NCBI GenBank assembly: GCA_041650175.1
Contig: JBAZLS010000022.1
Location: 1 to 13,741 of the forward strand
Length of the DNA: 13,741 nucleotides
Direction: 5' to 3'
Source: Minisyncoccus sp041650175
GTDB taxonomy: Bacteria; Patescibacteriota; Minisyncoccia; Minisyncoccales; Minisyncoccaceae
Part shown: in pieces, positions 1-5,836 of the stretch
How the letters are laid out: every line of letters begins with the position of its first letter
Numbering within the stretch: the stretch's first letter is position 1
The notes under the pieces: model-generated
What the model was told of the DNA's origin: nothing
What the model saw: only the letters and a program-made list of their open reading frames with translations
Databases searched by the model: none
Translations under genes and position numbers: made by a program

Positions 1-606
1 GAACAAAAGATAGTTCAGGAAACATCACTGCAACTTCTGTAAATGTTGTTACAAAAGCTCCAGAATTTAGAGAACCGCACAAAGAAAGAGGATCAATGGG
101 CGCTATTGCCTCAATTAATGGAAGCACTTTCACAATCACAACTCGTGAAAGAGGTAGCGGAACAGAAGTGACAAAAACTATTACTGTTTCCAGCGACACT
201 AAATACACCAAAGATAGAGATACTGTCATTACCCTAAGTGATTTAGCTACAGGACAAAAAGTGATGATCGAAGGAACAAAAGATAGTTCAGGAAACATCA
301 CTGCAACTTCTGTAAATGTTGTTACAAAAGCTCCAGAATTTAGAGAACCGCACAAAGAAAGAGGATCAATGGGCGCTATTGCCTCAATTAATGGAAGCAC
401 ATTTACAATCACAACTCGTGAAAGAGATAGTGGAGAAATAACTAAGACTATCACTGTTTCAAGCGACACTAAATACACCAAAGATAGAGATAATGTCATT
501 ACTCTAAGTGATTTGACGGTTGGACAAAAAGTGATGATCGAAGGAACAAAAGATAGTTCAGGAAACATCACTGCAACTTCTGTAAATGTTGTTACAAAAG
601 CTCCAG
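1..606 (+). repeat. In-frame tandem DNA repeat, period 273 then 270 bp
   Basis: Positions 1-127 are identical to 274-400, and 252-336 are identical to 522-606. The second period is one codon shorter because of a deletion in the RERGSGTEV / RERDSGEI loop. Between the identical blocks the copies differ at scattered sites, many of them third positions. This is a coding repeat, not a mobile element. Confidence 0.95.
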
Positions 607-626
607 CTAACCCAGAACAAGAATAA
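1..626 (+). CDS. Tandem DUF5666-type repeat protein, 5' end outside window
   Basis: The reading frame is open from position 3 to the TAA at 624-626, and the residues before the first in-window ATG (96) are already repeat sequence. That ATG is therefore internal and the true start lies upstream. The protein is built of 90-91 residue units. Each opens with MGAIASINGSTFTITTRER, passes through a TITVSSDTKYTKDRD strand region and an LSDLxxGQKVMIEGTKD turn, and closes with GNITATSVNVVTKAP. The visible part holds the tail of one unit and two complete units (from about 93 and 366). The unit pattern, a small beta domain with an LxxGxxVxVxG turn, resembles DUF5666, usually found in secreted or anchored bacterial proteins. 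That assignment is from memory of the family. The units are linked by a charged EFREPHKERGS segment that is absent after the last one. Function is unknown; a signal peptide, if any, is outside the window. Confidence 0.7.
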   Translation, partial: TKDSSGNITATSVNVVTKAPEFREPHKERGSMGAIASINGSTFTITTRERGSGTEVTKTITVSSDTKYTKDRDTVITLSDLATGQKVMIEGTKDSSGNITATSVNVVTKAPEFREPHKERGSMGAIASINGSTFTITTRERDSGEITKTITVSSDTKYTKDRDNVITLSDLTVGQKVMIEGTKDSSGNITATSVNVVTKAPANPEQE

Positions 627-642
627 TTAAATAATACTAAAG

Positions 643-667
643 GCACTCTCTAAATAGAGTGCTTTTT
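643..667 (+). terminator. Intrinsic terminator after the repeat protein
   Basis: Stem GCACTCT (643-649) pairs perfectly with AGAGTGC (656-662) around a 6-nt loop. A run of five T (663-667) follows directly. It lies 17 nt after the stop codon at 626. Confidence 0.9.
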
Positions 668-681
668 CTCAATTATCAAAA

Positions 682-710
682 TTGTTTTAAACTGCTTAAT
701 ATGATAAAAT
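682..710 (+). promoter_or_regulatory. Promoter of mscS-like gene
   Basis: TTGTTT (682-687), a 17-nt spacer and TAAAAT (705-710) form a sigma70-type promoter. The TG at 702-703 makes it an extended -10 (TGATAAAAT). Thirty bases separate the -10 from the ATG at 741. No Shine-Dalgarno is visible. Confidence 0.6.
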
Positions 711-740
711 TATCTTAATATCACAACTAAAAAATAAACA

Positions 741-1754
741 ATGCCAACTCAACCTGCATACATAAATGCGTTAATAATAATTTTATCATTCTTTTTAGTC
801 GCTAAAATAATTGCATTCATTTTCGAAAAATATTTAAAGAAATGGATTCAAAAAAGCAAGAATAGAATGGAAGAAGTGATTTTGCCGAAAGTAAAACCAA
901 CTCTTGTCAGAATGCTGGTTTTGATAGGTCTTAGATTTGCTGTAAGTCAATTAGGACTTTCGGGATGGATTCTAAATACAATAAATAGCATCATTATTGC
1001 AATGATAATTTATGTCGGAGCCACAATGGCTGATATAGCAATCGAAGCTTGGACGATTCATATCGACAAAAAAAATAAATCTCATTTAGCGCAATCCATT
1101 CTTCCAATTTTTAATAGCATTGCAAACGTATTATTTTATATTGGCGGATTGATATGGATATTATACGAATGGAATATTGATGTCTCGCCATTTCTTGCCA
1201 GTTTAGGAATTGCAGGTGTCATAGTCGGATTCGCAATTCAAGATTCTTTAAAAAATATTTTTGGAGGAATAGCATTGATACTAGATGGAACATTTAAAGT
1301 TAACGAAAAAATACAATTAGACGACGGAGAGATAGGAACAATCGAAGATATATCAATAAGGAGTACAAAAATAAAAACAATTAACAACGAACTAGTCACT
1401 ATTCCGAATGGCAAATTAGCTGATATGAAAATTAAGAACTTTGCCAAACCAACATCAAACATCAGGATGTTGATACATTTTGGAGTAGCATACGGCACTA
1501 ATATTGATAAGTTAAGAAACATAGTTGAAAAATTATTAGAATCAACAGAAAACATTACAAAAGACAAAACTTCAAGCTTGGTCACTTTAGAACTTGGCGA
1601 CTCATCAATAGATTGTGAAATAAGATTTTGGGCAAATGATCATACTACTGGCACAGATAAAAAAGTAGAATTGATTGAAAAATTATATAACACACTCAAT
1701 GAAGAAGGAATTGAAATACCCTTCCCAACACAAACAATTTACATTAAGAAATAG
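741..1754 (+). CDS. MscS-family mechanosensitive ion channel
   Basis: The product (337 aa) should open under membrane tension and release solutes on hypo-osmotic shock. Hydrophobic segments lie at about 8-28, 55-72, 80-103 and 122-142. The pore helix with the family signature follows at 150-182: FLASLGIAGVIVGFAIQ, then LKNIFGGIALILDG. Next comes the small beta domain (183-235), including the conserved TxxNELVTIPNGKLAD stretch, and a C-terminal alpha/beta domain that ends in the typical EIPFPTQTIYIKK. There appear to be more than the three TM helices of E. coli MscS, as in the larger YnaI/YbdG-type relatives. It stands alone between its own promoter and a bidirectional terminator. Family membership is secure; which subfamily is not. 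The window also holds an MscL gene. Confidence 0.95.
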   Translation: MPTQPAYINALIIILSFFLVAKIIAFIFEKYLKKWIQKSKNRMEEVILPKVKPTLVRMLVLIGLRFAVSQLGLSGWILNTINSIIIAMIIYVGATMADIAIEAWTIHIDKKNKSHLAQSILPIFNSIANVLFYIGGLIWILYEWNIDVSPFLASLGIAGVIVGFAIQDSLKNIFGGIALILDGTFKVNEKIQLDDGEIGTIEDISIRSTKIKTINNELVTIPNGKLADMKIKNFAKPTSNIRMLIHFGVAYGTNIDKLRNIVEKLLESTENITKDKTSSLVTLELGDSSIDCEIRFWANDHTTGTDKKVELIEKLYNTLNEEGIEIPFPTQTIYIKK

Positions 1755-1788
1755 AAAAATTTTATCTGTTTTAAATTATGAATTGCAT

Positions 1789-1810
1789 AAAACCGGCTTC
1801 TAGCCGGTTT
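1789..1810. terminator. Bidirectional terminator between mscS-like gene and engB
   Basis: AAACCGGCT (1790-1798) and AGCCGGTTT (1802-1810) form a 9-bp stem with a 3-nt loop. The minus strand ends in TTTT (1792-1789), so it serves engB; the plus strand has only TTT but also a strong stem. The hairpin overlaps the engB stop codon by 2 nt. Confidence 0.8.
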
Positions 1811-2378
1811 ACGTTATGAATTCTTGGAACAAATCATCTCTGCCTAATTTTTTTTTCGCCGAATAAGGAATAATCTTATGTGGCCAAGCTATATCTATTA
1901 TTCTTTTCATTTTTTCCTCGTATTCTAATTTTTTTATCTTATCTATTTTATTTGCAACAATAACAACATTCTTTCCATATTCTTCTAAGCTATGCAATAT
2001 TAACAAGTCATCTTTTGTCAATCCGACATTAGCATCAATAATCAATAAAACTTTTTCTTGTTTAATATTAGAATCAAAAAAATACCAATTAACCATCGCT
2101 TTTAATTTTTTCTTAATAGTCAAAGGAAGTTTAGCATAGCCATATCCAGGCAAGTCAACTAGATAAAAAGAATTATTGATTAAGAACAAATTGATCTGCC
2201 TAGTAAATCCAGGAAAAGAACTAGTTCTTGCAAGTCCGCCTTGTCCAACTAAAGAATTAATAACGCTTGATTTTCCAGCATTTGATCGGCCGATAAAAGC
2301 AAATTGAGGTATCCCATCTTCAAAAATACTATCAGTCCCATTTACTCCCTTTATAAATTTTGCGGATTCTATTTTCAT
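1809..2378 (-). CDS. engB: Ribosome biogenesis GTP-binding protein EngB/YsxC/YihA
   Basis: This is the small GTPase needed for late assembly of the 50S ribosomal subunit, in the cytoplasm. All G motifs are visible: G1 GRSNAGKSS (30-38), G2 around T59 in FPGFTRQINLF, G3 DLPGYG (75-80), G4 NKID (143-146) and G5 SAK (173-175). The GRSNAGKS and DLPGYGYA signatures are specific to EngB rather than Era or EngA. The length of 189 aa is normal for the family. The first ATG (2378) sits 24 residues before the G1 strand, as usual. It follows a terminator hairpin at 2405-2432 on the same strand, so it is probably expressed from its own short leader. I could not define a convincing promoter there. It ends in a terminator shared with the convergent MscS-type gene. 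Confidence 0.97.
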   Translation of the reverse strand: MKIESAKFIKGVNGTDSIFEDGIPQFAFIGRSNAGKSSVINSLVGQGGLARTSSFPGFTRQINLFLINNSFYLVDLPGYGYAKLPLTIKKKLKAMVNWYFFDSNIKQEKVLLIIDANVGLTKDDLLILHSLEEYGKNVVIVANKIDKIKKLEYEEKMKRIIDIAWPHKIIPYSAKKKLGRDDLFQEFIT

Positions 2379-2404
2379 AAGACAGTATTAACATAAAAAT
2401 AAAG

Positions 2405-2432
2405 AAAAAAATAGTCTTTCGACTATTTTTTT
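2405..2432 (-). terminator. Terminator with GAAA tetraloop after the 21-codon ORF
   Basis: On the minus strand the stem closes a GAAA tetraloop (complement of 2417-2420) with GACTATTTTTT on its 3' arm. Seven bp hold the G and C pairs (2410-2416 with 2421-2427), and A-T pairs extend the stem to 2405/2432. A T-rich run follows. The stop codon of the short Lys-rich ORF lies inside the stem. Confidence 0.75.
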
Positions 2433-2488
2433 TTATTTTTCTTAGGTTTTTTTGCCTCTTTTTTTTCAGAATTATTTCCTTTTGCCAT
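2423..2488 (-). CDS. Very short Lys-rich ORF (21 aa)
   Basis: The frame runs from ATG at 2488-2486 to TAG at 2425-2423 and encodes 21 residues. It begins MAKGNNSEKKEAKKPKK and ends in lysines; 11 of 21 residues are Lys. Three things support a real gene. A candidate promoter (TTGTAA, 18 nt, TATAAT) sits 20 nt upstream, a GAAA-tetraloop terminator begins at its stop codon, and tiny proteins starting MAKG with repeated KK(E/P)KK are, as I recall, annotated repeatedly in Patescibacteria and other bacteria. Against it, the composition could arise in A-rich DNA by chance. Function is unknown; so basic a peptide could bind nucleic acid or ribosomes, but nothing here shows it. It could also be a small RNA whose ORF is incidental. 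Confidence 0.5.
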   Translation of the reverse strand: MAKGNNSEKKEAKKPKKNKKK

Positions 2489-2508
2489 ATTTCTTATAAT
2501 AATTAATT

Positions 2509-2538
2509 ATTATACAAAAATAATATCATTATTTACAA
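2509..2538 (-). promoter_or_regulatory. Candidate promoter of the 21-codon ORF
   Basis: On the minus strand, TTGTAA (2538-2533), an 18-nt spacer and a perfect TATAAT (2514-2509) precede the ATG at 2488 by 20 nt. AT-richness makes chance matches likely, but the distance fits. Confidence 0.4.
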
Positions 2539-2614
2539 ATTATAACAACATTTCAAAAATCTATTATATGTTACAAACAAAATAACTAACATCAATTAAT
2601 CTATTCTGTTAAAA

Positions 2615-2815
2615 CTATATTTTTATTTTTGAATGTCGCATTATTTTTGTTGCAACAATAATACTCATAATTCCGACTACTACAAAAAATATTCCTACTA
2701 ACATTCCTAAAAGATTAGGATAAACAAATATTAAAACACCAAATACTATAGCAAGGATTCCATTGCATATAAAACTATTAGATATTTGACGCAAAGATTC
2801 AGATACTATTTCCAT
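2615..2815 (-). CDS. Small two-TM membrane protein, DUF308/HdeD-like
   Basis: The product is 66 aa. After a short polar N-terminus come two hydrophobic segments, about 16-32 (ICNGILAIVFGVLIFVY) and 35-55 (LLGMLVGIFFVVVGIMSII), joined by a Pro-Asn turn. It ends in a basic tail (KIMRHSKIKI). The pattern GILAIxFGxLxFxxPxLxxxxLxxxxGxxxIxxGIxxIIxA resembles one repeat of the DUF308 (HdeD) family, whose full members carry about three such hairpins. This is therefore a single-hairpin version. A perfect TATAAT lies on the minus strand at 2857-2852, 36 nt upstream of the ATG. The role is unknown: HdeD itself is linked to acid resistance in E. coli, but that cannot be carried over to a 66-residue relative. 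Confidence 0.7.
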   Translation of the reverse strand: MEIVSESLRQISNSFICNGILAIVFGVLIFVYPNLLGMLVGIFFVVVGIMSIIVATKIMRHSKIKI

Positions 2816-2895
2816 ATTTTTAAAATTTAAAAAATAATCGACCTTTTAATTATTATACATCTTTATTCTCATAAAACCATATTTATGATTTAAAA

Positions 2896-3984
2896 TTATT
2901 TCAAATAATCATTAATATTTTTAAGATGTTCCTCATAAGTTTTTGCACAATGTATTTTTTTATTATTATCATGAAGATAAAAAATACATTTGGTTTCAGC
3001 GGGATTCAAAGTCGCATCAATTGCGCTGATTCCAGGATTAGATATCGGATAACTAGGAAGTCCTTTATAAAGATAAGTATTATAAGGAGAATCGATTTTT
3101 TTATCTTCTATTGTTATCGTTTTCCACCAATCTCCGCTGCTTATATAAAGGAATGGATAATCAAAGATATTCGACTGGAAACACAAGTTATTTTTCCAGA
3201 TAATAGAATTCTTAGTTTTGCACAAATCAGCATTTGTATGCTGTTTAGAATCTCTTATATATTGGACAGTCGCATCAACGTCCAATTTCATATCTTTTTC
3301 CAAACGATTCCAGATAACTTCAGCAATTATCGGCATATCATCTTTTGATGCAGACTCCCTTTGGACTATAGAAGCAATCTTTAATGCTGTTGTCCATTTT
3401 ATATTCTTATTAGCAAATTTTTTCAAATAATCTGAAAACTTTTCATTGAATCTATTTATCATTCTTTGCGCTATTTGCTGTCCGGTTTCGTCGCTCGGCA
3501 AAAGATAAGTATCAGGAAAATAAACTCCTTCTACATAATCCTCATGGCTTTCAGTAATTTTATAAAGCCATTCAGCTTTTTGTTTTTCTTTCCACTTGAA
3601 CTCTTTGGATATTAATTCGGCAATTTGTTCTTTTCGAAATCCTTCTGGAATTATTATCCATCTCATATATGGATCACTAATCAAAATCTTCACAATTTGG
3701 AGTTCATTCATATTTGCATTGATTTTATATCCACCAGGCTTGATTTTTCCATGCAACTTAGCAATATCAAGAATCATATTAAAAAATTTTTCATTTTTAA
3801 TAATTTTTTGCTCATATAATTTATTGACAATACTGTCATCAGTTTCGCCAATAGCAACAACAAAATTACTAAGGCTTTCCGCTTTCTCAAAATCATCGAC
3901 AACAGCAGCAAAAATTACTCCCGGTAGGATGCAAATAAAAACCAAAAAAATATTGAAGATTATACGTTTTGATTTTGTAATCAT
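2896..3984 (-). CDS. mltG: Endolytic murein transglycosylase MltG (YceG-like)
   Basis: MltG is an inner-membrane enzyme that cleaves nascent glycan strands and is thought to end peptidoglycan polymerisation. An N-terminal TM segment (about 7-27) is followed by a LysM-like region (about 40-115, ending IIPEGFRKEQIAELIS) and the catalytic YceG domain. Visible signatures are EGVYFPDTY (152-160), IASIVQRES with the predicted catalytic Glu at 210, VIWNRLEKDMKLDVDATVQY (223-242) and GLPSYPISNPG (308-318), with a typical C-terminus ending NDYLK. Length is 362 aa. Between ATVQY (242) and YNTY (301) there is an extra stretch of roughly 35-40 residues compared with E. coli as I remember it, with Cys255 and Cys268. 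The gene lies 30 bp downstream of a 3-TM membrane gene on the same strand and may share its transcript. Confidence 0.95.
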   Translation of the reverse strand: MITKSKRIIFNIFLVFICILPGVIFAAVVDDFEKAESLSNFVVAIGETDDSIVNKLYEQKIIKNEKFFNMILDIAKLHGKIKPGGYKINANMNELQIVKILISDPYMRWIIIPEGFRKEQIAELISKEFKWKEKQKAEWLYKITESHEDYVEGVYFPDTYLLPSDETGQQIAQRMINRFNEKFSDYLKKFANKNIKWTTALKIASIVQRESASKDDMPIIAEVIWNRLEKDMKLDVDATVQYIRDSKQHTNADLCKTKNSIIWKNNLCFQSNIFDYPFLYISSGDWWKTITIEDKKIDSPYNTYLYKGLPSYPISNPGISAIDATLNPAETKCIFYLHDNNKKIHCAKTYEEHLKNINDYLK

Positions 3985-4014
3985 AATAAATTTTACTACT
4001 TCTATATTTCCAAT

Positions 4015-4446
4015 TTATAATAATATAGATAAAATAATCATAAAAATAATTATAACTGCGGTAACTACGACAAAAAACATATTAATGAGCAATAATATTT
4101 TTTCACCCCATTCAGGTTCTCGAGAAAGTAAATTTTTTTCCATCTTCTTCATCAAATATCCCCAATAAAAACAGAAAGGAAAAACAAGCAAATCAAAAAG
4201 GAACATATAAGAATCAACAAAATACTGGACAAAATCACCAAGCAAAAAATTTTCTTCGTATGATTTCGCCAACATACCGATCCTATTGCCCAAGAACATA
4301 TCTATCAAAAATATCATTCCAAGTACAATAAAAAAAATGAAAGAAAAAGAAAGGAATTTCAAGAGCAGGTTATGATATTTCCCTATTGAAATTGATTTTA
4401 CATTTTCTATTTTTTCCTGAAAATTTTCTAATTGATTAAGTTTCAT
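4015..4446 (-). CDS. Hypothetical three-TM membrane protein
   Basis: The product (143 aa) is not a family I recognise. A polar, possibly helical N-terminus (1-26) leads into three hydrophobic segments, about 28-51, 77-99 and 115-143; the last runs to the C-terminus. Loop 2 carries a short charged patch, KKMEKNLLSREPEWGEK (100-116). The gene ends 30 bp before the mltG start with no terminator between, so co-transcription with mltG is likely, and a link to cell envelope work is possible but inferred from position only. In its 158-bp upstream gap I see a TATAAT on the minus strand (4520-4515) and a palindrome (4463-4481), but no clear -35. Confidence 0.7.
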   Translation of the reverse strand: MKLNQLENFQEKIENVKSISIGKYHNLLLKFLSFSFIFFIVLGMIFLIDMFLGNRIGMLAKSYEENFLLGDFVQYFVDSYMFLFDLLVFPFCFYWGYLMKKMEKNLLSREPEWGEKILLLINMFFVVVTAVIIIFMIILSILL

Positions 4447-4462
4447 ATAAGAATAATTACTA

Positions 4463-4481
4463 TTTTTGGTATTGCCAAAAA
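4463..4481. promoter_or_regulatory. Palindrome upstream of the 3-TM gene
   Basis: TTTTTGG (4463-4469) and CCAAAAA (4475-4481) form a perfect 7-bp inverted repeat around TATTG. It lies 16-34 nt upstream of the ATG at 4446. Neither strand has a T-run after it, so it is not a standard terminator. It may be an operator or a leader hairpin. Confidence 0.3.
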
Positions 4482-4573
4482 ATAAATTGACTGGCTAATA
4501 CTTGCCTCTAATCCATTATAAACCTTTTTTCATATTTATAAAATTCATAAATAAAACACTTCTGCTCATTTAA

Positions 4574-4597
4574 AAATACCTTTTAAACAAGGTATTT
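4574..4597 (-). terminator. Terminator after the CxxC-x17-CxxC gene
   Basis: AAATACCTT (4574-4582) pairs with AAGGTATTT (4589-4597) around a 6-nt loop. On the minus strand it continues into T residues (4576-4572). It begins 8 nt after the stop codon at 4606. Confidence 0.85.
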
Positions 4598-4605
4598 ATT
4601 ATTAT

Positions 4606-5220
4606 CTATTTTTTAATTTTTTTCTTTTTACCGATAGATTTCTTGTCTGCAGTTTTTTTTATTTTTTTAACCCTTGATTTCTTTTTAACAACGCTTTCTC
4701 CGCTCTCTCTTTCTACAATATCATCTTTTTTTATTAAACTGATAGAACTCAAGATTTTTATAATTTTATCAAGTTTAATATTTAATATCTCAAATTGATC
4801 TCTATTAAATTTATCGCTATTATTATTTACTCTGCCGCCTTTTTCAAAACATTCATTGCAATACACCGGTTTATCCCCAAATGGTTTAAAAGGAATTTCG
4901 AATCTTTTCCCGCATTTATCACATATTGTATTGAACATAACTTTTTCCTGGAATTTCGGCCTTTCACGATTGCCTCCTCTTGATTTATCAGAAAAAGAAG
5001 TCTCTTCACGAATTGAAAAACATCGACTGCAATACACTGGTTTATCTTCAGATGGCTTAAAAGGAACTTCGCATTTTTTGTTGCAATCACTACAGATTGC
5101 AGCATACATCTGGGGTCTTTCCCTATCATCAAAATTTTTTTTACTAAAATCTCCTCGAAAATTTCCATCTCCAAATCTATTATTCCTTCCTTGCCTAGCT
5201 ACTTTATCAAAATTTTTCAT
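4606..5220 (-). CDS. Double CxxC-x17-CxxC zinc-ribbon protein with basic tail
   Basis: The product (204 aa) carries two near-identical metal-binding modules: C43/C46 with C64/C67, and C100/C103 with C121/C124. In each the two CxxC pairs are exactly 17 residues apart, with the shared core VPFKP/IPFKP...DKPVYCxxCF. This matches the CxxC-x17-CxxC domain that I recall from TIGRFAM, found in archaea and CPR bacteria. The N-terminus (8-35) is rich in Arg, Gly and Asn, RGG-like; residues 143-165 look helical; the C-terminus (178-204) is almost all Lys/Arg. No signal peptide or TM segment is present. Zn-binding ribbons between basic disordered ends suggest nucleic-acid binding, but that is an inference and no function is established. 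It has its own promoter and terminator, so it is a single-gene unit. Confidence 0.8.
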   Translation of the reverse strand: MKNFDKVARQGRNNRFGDGNFRGDFSKKNFDDRERPQMYAAICSDCNKKCEVPFKPSEDKPVYCSRCFSIREETSFSDKSRGGNRERPKFQEKVMFNTICDKCGKRFEIPFKPFGDKPVYCNECFEKGGRVNNNSDKFNRDQFEILNIKLDKIIKILSSISLIKKDDIVERESGESVVKKKSRVKKIKKTADKKSIGKKKKIKK

Positions 5221-5248
5221 ATTTTTTATATATTAATCTGTGAAAATT

Positions 5249-5277
5249 ATTATAGATTATATATGTTTATAAAGCAA
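5249..5277 (-). promoter_or_regulatory. Promoter of the CxxC-x17-CxxC gene
   Basis: On the minus strand: TTGCTT (5277-5272), a 17-nt spacer and a perfect TATAAT (5254-5249), 28 nt before the ATG at 5220. Confidence 0.55.
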
Positions 5278-5294
5278 TTACTGCATTTTCATTC

Positions 5295-5759
5295 TTAAAT
5301 AGAATATATGTATAAAAATCTTTCCCATTCTTCGACACACTTTTCAGCCAGATCAATAATATCAACTAAAGTCCCGAATTCTTGGACATCTATCCCAAAT
5401 CTATCTTCCCCTCTAAAAGGATCATAATAACGAGTAATAGGAGTTGAAATACCAGAAACTTTATGGATCGCAAAATGATTTTGTGGCTCATATTTATCTA
5501 TTCGTTTATGTTTCTGCGTATTTGCTATATCTCGGCAAAGAGATAAAATCGGACTCTTAGCAATAAAAATATCAATATCTGCTCTTCCATAACGGCTATC
5601 AATCAGCCAATCCCTTAAATGATAACATTGTATAAAAAAAGAAGTAAAAGCATCTACTGCGCTTTCAAAATTATCATCTGTTGCAACCGAAAAACGCTTA
5701 ATATCTTCCATTAAACGCTTAACTCTATCTAATTGTTCCTTATACGGCAAATTCTTCAT
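5295..5759 (-). CDS. Hypothetical helical protein, HEPN-like
   Basis: The product (154 aa) is soluble and mostly helical. An N-terminal helix (MKNLPYKEQLDRVKRLMEDIKRF, 1-23) is followed by a helix with FFIQCYHLRDWLIDS (41-55) and a conserved-looking LCRDIANTQKHKRID (74-88). A beta-rich stretch (94-128) and a last helix, IIDLAEKCVEEWERFLY, complete it. The pairing of a CYHLRDW helix with an (R/A)D(I/L)AN..KH helix recurs in uncharacterised bacterial proteins that I associate with HEPN folds. The usual HEPN RNase motif (Arg, 4-6 residues, His) is not present in exact form: here Arg76 and His84 are seven residues apart. It has no toxin or antitoxin partner next to it. A GATATAAT -10 candidate lies 24 nt upstream (minus 5791-5784). 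Treat the fold call as tentative. Confidence 0.6.
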   Translation of the reverse strand: MKNLPYKEQLDRVKRLMEDIKRFSVATDDNFESAVDAFTSFFIQCYHLRDWLIDSRYGRADIDIFIAKSPILSLCRDIANTQKHKRIDKYEPQNHFAIHKVSGISTPITRYYDPFRGEDRFGIDVQEFGTLVDIIDLAEKCVEEWERFLYIYSI

Positions 5760-5836
5760 ATACTAAAAAGCTATGTTATATAAATTATATCTAACCCAAA
5801 ACAACAAAAATGGCAACATTTAATTGTTATGATATT

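Noticed and set aside
96..98. ATG as the true start of the repeat protein
   Set aside because: The frame is open upstream to the window edge and encodes the conserved end of another repeat unit, so this Met is internal.
1..606. CRISPR-like or mobile repeat array
   Set aside because: The 270-273 bp periodicity is in frame throughout and encodes repeated protein units; there are no short repeats with unique spacers.
3596..4168. Long plus-strand open frame across the mltG start and the 3-TM gene
   Set aside because: It is antisense to mltG, whose protein has clear motifs. The product looks like reverse-complemented membrane sequence, and no promoter or start signal supports it.
4475..4490. TTGGCA-17-TATTCT promoter directly before the 3-TM gene
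   Set aside because: The -10 would end only 3 nt before the ATG, so transcription would begin in or after the start codon.
4856..5236. Plus-strand open frame opposite the CxxC gene
   Set aside because: It mirrors the two-module repeat of the real gene on the other strand, including the paired YTGLS...GLKG stretches, so it is a shadow.
5295..5759. Toxin-antitoxin pair involving the HEPN-like gene
   Set aside because: No small overlapping or adjacent partner gene is present; the neighbours are 75-77 bp away and clearly of other kinds.
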